Shown in pieces: positions 61,131-64,000 of a DNA stretch of 64,000 nt. Source of the DNA: JAOAGA01 sp964540515 (GTDB lineage: Bacteria; CALINM01); NCBI GenBank assembly GCA_964540515.1, contig CAZIMS010000001.1, positions 248,001-312,000 of the forward strand. Direction: 5' to 3'. Numbering within the stretch: the stretch's first letter is position 1; every line of letters begins with the position of its first letter. The position numbers and the translations under genes were made by a program. The notes beneath the pieces are model-generated. The model ran no database searches. It was not told where the DNA came from and worked only from the letters and a program-made list of their open reading frames with translations.

Positions 61131-61466
61131 TTATCCCCATTTATTTTTGTCAATATGTTGATTTATCTCTGATATAATTAATCTATCAATTATTTTACAA
61201 CATTCTTTTATTCTTTGAAATATATATAAGCAAGATGGGTCAAGATTATCTTCTATACCTTCATCGGCAATTTTAGATAGGTCCTTTGCCTTTGATAGAA
61301 CCTCTATTAAAAGATAGTTCGTTTTGCTTGATCTGTCTATGAGTAAAGAGATATTATCTGGGATTTTCTCAAACTGTTCTTTTGGTGCTCCACATTTGGG
61401 ACAGATTTCTGGAGGGTTATCACCACTGTGTATGTAAAAACAAACCTTACATTTAAACTTTGCCAT
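61131..61466 (-). CDS. Rubredoxin-like domain with helical C-terminal extension
   Basis: Residues 1-36 are a rubredoxin-like iron site (CKVCFYIHSGDNPPEICPKC). Residues about 40-111 are predicted helical and contain Cys-Cys in RIKECCKII. I do not recognise the extension. It lies 14 bases downstream of the response-regulator gene and 11 bases upstream of the small rubredoxin-like gene, so a redox link to the signalling genes is possible. Confidence 0.78.
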   Translation of the reverse strand: MAKFKCKVCFYIHSGDNPPEICPKCGAPKEQFEKIPDNISLLIDRSSKTNYLLIEVLSKAKDLSKIADEGIEDNLDPSCLYIFQRIKECCKIIDRLIISEINQHIDKNKWG

Positions 61467-61480
61467 AGTGATAAATTATC

Positions 61481-61858
61481 TCATGTAATACGTAGAAGCT
61501 CTTTCACTGTTGTAATTAACTGATTTGTCTGAACAGGCTTTGTTAAATAAGCGTTTGCGCCAAGCGTTAGCCCTCTTTTTTTATCTTCCTCAGCTCCTTC
61601 AGTTGTAACAATTATAATAGGCATGTCTTTATATTTTTGATCTTGTCTTACAAGACTTACAAGCTTAAGACCATCCATAATAGGCATATTTATGTCAGCA
61701 ATTAACAGATCAAATTTTTGAGAAGAGAGTTTTTTTAGACCATCAACACCATCTCCTGCCTCAACAACGTTTACATCTTTCAGTCTTTTTAAAGCAAAAA
61801 CTATTAGCTGTCTCATTGTAGGTGAGTCCTCAACAACTAATATGTTTATCAACGCCAT
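61481..61858 (-). CDS. Single-domain response regulator (CheY-like)
   Basis: A 125-residue receiver domain with the phospho-acceptor Asp in LLIADINMPIMDGL, the acidic pair in VVEDSP and Lys in YLTKPVQ. It has no output domain, so it acts by protein contact as CheY does. It lies next to cheB and cheR, in a chemosensory cluster. Confidence 0.95.
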   Translation of the reverse strand: MALINILVVEDSPTMRQLIVFALKRLKDVNVVEAGDGVDGLKKLSSQKFDLLIADINMPIMDGLKLVSLVRQDQKYKDMPIIIVTTEGAEEDKKRGLTLGANAYLTKPVQTNQLITTVKELLRIT

Positions 61859-61870
61859 TTTAGTCTCCTT

Positions 61871-62674
61871 TTATTTTGTCAGAAGCTCAATGAAGCCCTG
61901 AATAGTTGATAATTTCCTTTCTGATTCTGTATAGAGCTTAGAACTAAAAATCGCTGTAGCTGCGTGGCCTGCCAACAAAGTAAACAATTCGTAATCAAGA
62001 TCTGTAAACTGCTCTTTTTGCATTAAAAGTTTATAAATTGCAATTACCCCTATTGTATGTTCTTTTATCTTAAGAGGTATACAGGCAATAGGTGCCTCTT
62101 CGTTAAAACCATCATAGAAGGGGATTATCTCACTGAAATAATTCTCTCCTGTTTTCGCACTTCTTCCAACTATGCCTTTGCCAAGTTTAAGATTATTTGT
62201 TTTTTCAATCTCTATTCCTTCTGTTGCGATGGGAGAAAGCTCGTTACTTTTTTCGTCAAGAAGATATAAAACAAAAACCTCTGCACCAATAAGATTAATA
62301 ACTATTTCCATAATAATCTGTACGACTTCTTTGAAATTAAGGGTTGAGTGAAGCTGAAAGCTTGCTACATAAAGATTGGCAAGGTTATTATTCTCACTTT
62401 CTAGATCCACATACTTCTGAGCAAAGTTTTTATTTTCAGTTTCAAGCTCTAATATCCTATCTTTATATTGGGAAACAAGTGCTTTTAACTCGTTTATCTG
62501 TTTTAAACACTCATTGTGTGAAGATTGTTTTACCTCTTTATTTATTCTTTCAAGCTCCTCTGTAAGTTTTTTTATCTCAAACTTAAATTTTGCGTTTTCA
62601 TTTATAAGCTCTTTTGCTTGTTCAACAGCCTTTTTTAAATTATAAAAAAAATCTTCTCCTAATTCTTTTACCAT
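61871..62674 (-). CDS. Coiled-coil and GAF domain sensor protein
   Basis: Residues about 10-100 are a long coiled coil; residues about 105-245 are a GAF domain (ATEGIEIEKTNNLKLGKGIV; ACIPLKIKEHTIGVIAIY). No kinase, cyclase or methyl-accepting domain follows. It is 12 bases from the response regulator and probably senses a small ligand for the chemosensory system. Confidence 0.85.
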   Translation of the reverse strand: MVKELGEDFFYNLKKAVEQAKELINENAKFKFEIKKLTEELERINKEVKQSSHNECLKQINELKALVSQYKDRILELETENKNFAQKYVDLESENNNLANLYVASFQLHSTLNFKEVVQIIMEIVINLIGAEVFVLYLLDEKSNELSPIATEGIEIEKTNNLKLGKGIVGRSAKTGENYFSEIIPFYDGFNEEAPIACIPLKIKEHTIGVIAIYKLLMQKEQFTDLDYELFTLLAGHAATAIFSSKLYTESERKLSTIQGFIELLTK

Positions 62675-62719
62675 CTTTTTATCCTTTTTTAGGTATGATA
62701 ATACATAAAAAATGTCTTT

Positions 62720-63739
62720 TCAATCTATAATACCTACTTCCTTAATTATATGCAACGGGATATCCCACAAGGGGATAATCTTATCTGCTATACCTGCTTT
62801 TATAACTTCTTGTGGCATACCAAATATAACGGCACTATCATGAGACTCAGCCCATATTTTTGCTCCGTTTTCCTTTAATTTAATGGCACCATTTTTACCA
62901 TCAGAGCCCATACCAGTTAATACTATGGCTATGCATCTTTTAGAATAAGGAAGAAGTGAATCAAAAAGCACGTTTACCGAGGGGACATAAATATCTTTAT
63001 TTTTTTTCTCAACAATCTCAGTTAAAAGATCGCCGTTTTTCTCTTTAACTCTTAAATGACGACCACCTGGTGCGATATATACATGTCCTGGTAGAATTAT
63101 CTCTTCTTGATTTGCCTCTGATACGTTAAGATTGCAGTTTTTATTGAGCCTTTCTGCAAAGACTTTTGTAAAACCTTCGGGCATGTGTTGTGCTATCAAT
63201 ATAGCTGCATTTAGATTACCTTGAATATTTGTTAATATTCTTGTTATAGCCTGGGGACCGCCTGTAGAAGAGCCTATGGCAATTATCTTGAAATTATTTT
63301 TAGAAGTGGCAACTTTTTTTATAATTTTTTCTGGTTTTTTTAGCTGAATATTACTTATTAGGGCGGCTCTTATTTTAAAAAGTAAATCTTTTTTAATATC
63401 CAGTAATTGATAGGATGCGCTTTGTGTGGGTTTAGTAACGAAGTCAATGGCTCCCATCTCAAGGGCTTTAAAAACCGTATCGGATGAATGTAGACTTGTA
63501 ACAACAATTGTTGGTATTGGTTGTTGAGCCATCATAAATCTTAAAAAACTAAAACCATCCATCTCAGGCATCTCTAAATCTAAAGTTATTAAATCAGGTT
63601 TTAAGGTTAGGGCTTTTTTAAGACCTTCTGCGCCATTAGAAGCAGTATCAATTACTTGAAACTCTGGATCTTCCTCAATCATTTGTTTGAGGATTTTTCT
63701 TGTAAAAGGAGAGTCATCAATAATTAATATCTTTTTCAT
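62720..63739 (-). CDS. cheB: Chemotaxis response regulator protein-glutamate methylesterase CheB
   Basis: Removes methyl groups from receptors to adapt the signal. The N-terminal receiver has DLITLDLEMPEMDG. The C-terminal esterase has the catalytic Ser in AIGSSTGGPQAI, His in IAQHMPEGFTKVFAERLN and Asp in LTGMGSDGKNGA. 339 residues is standard. cheR follows upstream with a 13-base gap. Confidence 0.97.
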   Translation of the reverse strand: MKKILIIDDSPFTRKILKQMIEEDPEFQVIDTASNGAEGLKKALTLKPDLITLDLEMPEMDGFSFLRFMMAQQPIPTIVVTSLHSSDTVFKALEMGAIDFVTKPTQSASYQLLDIKKDLLFKIRAALISNIQLKKPEKIIKKVATSKNNFKIIAIGSSTGGPQAITRILTNIQGNLNAAILIAQHMPEGFTKVFAERLNKNCNLNVSEANQEEIILPGHVYIAPGGRHLRVKEKNGDLLTEIVEKKNKDIYVPSVNVLFDSLLPYSKRCIAIVLTGMGSDGKNGAIKLKENGAKIWAESHDSAVIFGMPQEVIKAGIADKIIPLWDIPLHIIKEVGIID

Positions 63740-63752
63740 ATCATAAATTATA

Positions 63753-64000
63753 TCAAGGTTTTTGATAAACTAAATCATTTTTCAGATGTCTCAAGATAAA
63801 AGCTGTCGACAAATTAATTAAAGATTCTGCATGACCCAATAAAAGAAAACCACCACTTGTAAGCTTATGATAAAAATTTTCAATCACTGTCTTTCTTGAT
63901 TCTGTATCGAAATATATTAAAACATTTCTACAAAAAATTATATCCATTGGTGGCAACATTGAAATCTGTCTTTTATCAAGTAAGTTTAAATGTCCAAAAC
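63753..64000 (-). CDS. cheR: Chemotaxis protein methyltransferase CheR, 5' part cut by window
   Basis: Only the C-terminal 82 or so codons are in the window. The text MDIIFCRNVLIYFD and GGFLLLGHAESL is diagnostic of the SAM-dependent receptor methyltransferase. The frame continues past base 64000, so the Met at 63959 is internal, not a start. Confidence 0.93.
   Translation of the reverse strand, partial: FGHLNLLDKRQISMLPPMDIIFCRNVLIYFDTESRKTVIENFYHKLTSGGFLLLGHAESLINLSTAFILRHLKNDLVYQKP

Noticed and set aside
1..64000. CRISPR arrays, prophage or intact insertion sequences
   Set aside because: No regularly spaced repeats, phage structural genes or intact transposase were found; the only dispersed repeat is the 22-bp element.

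Overview
This window comes from an AT-rich bacterial chromosome. The organism looks like a Gram-negative anaerobe or facultative anaerobe: it has an outer-membrane beta-barrel of the MtrB/PioB type, deca- and pentaheme c-type cytochromes, rubredoxin-like and ferredoxin proteins, a Rex redox regulator, and a HydG-like radical SAM enzyme. The gene content would fit Deferribacterota or a similar metal- or sulfur-respiring lineage. That placement is an inference from gene content, not a database result.

Layout. 1-7000 (minus strand) is the replication-origin neighbourhood: a partial Lon-like protease, gyrB, recF, dnaN and dnaA. It is followed by an ACT-domain malic enzyme (7217-8629) and an 867-base gap with decayed coding sequence. 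9497-16585 is a V/A-type ATPase operon (G/H-like, I, K, E, C, F, A, B) that lacks subunit D; an orphan subunit D lies at 55166-55807. 16726-21820 holds a decaheme lipoprotein cytochrome, an MtrB-like barrel interrupted by one in-frame TGA, and a sodium:solute symporter, then tRNA-Lys and tRNA-Glu. 22037-28303 (minus) is a thiamine operon under a TPP riboswitch. 28453-29529 has a CooT-like nickel protein and a PAP2 phosphatase. 29589-31329 is the F0 half of an F-type ATP synthase, followed by rex. 32019-32640 (minus) encodes three small membrane proteins. 32747-36768 has trmI, glmU and glmS. 36770-41302 (minus) is a late cobalamin (nucleotide-loop) operon with two different CobT families. After an HDAC-like gene come prs, rplY, pth and ychF (minus). 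45808-47178 is a pentaheme cytochrome. 47368-55807 is a long plus-strand run: ilvC, psd, pssA, leuACD, a GalT-like protein, a PPC-domain protein, a TetR regulator and V-ATPase subunit D. Then come a cold-shock protein, a carboxy(nor)spermidine polyamine pair, a LysM-NlpC/P60 hydrolase, a permease, small Fe-S and rubredoxin-like genes, and chemotaxis genes (response regulator, GAF protein, cheB, partial cheR) to the window end.

The strongest candidate for something new is the MtrB-like barrel (17722-20184). Its only interruption is a TGA codon at 19705-19707, the frame stays open for another 158 codons to a typical outer-membrane C-terminal Phe, and a compact hairpin with an AGGUU apical loop lies just downstream, as expected of a bacterial SECIS element. 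It may be a selenocysteine-containing outer-membrane electron-transfer porin; a nonsense mutation of a Trp codon or a sequence error are the alternatives. Other notable signals are the relocated V-ATPase subunit D, sodium-type ligand residues in both rotor-ring subunits, a 22-bp repeat placed in the same orientation upstream of dnaA, ilvC and the polyamine gene, and a thiamine operon that uses a HydG-like enzyme plus a TenI-like protein lacking its catalytic His.
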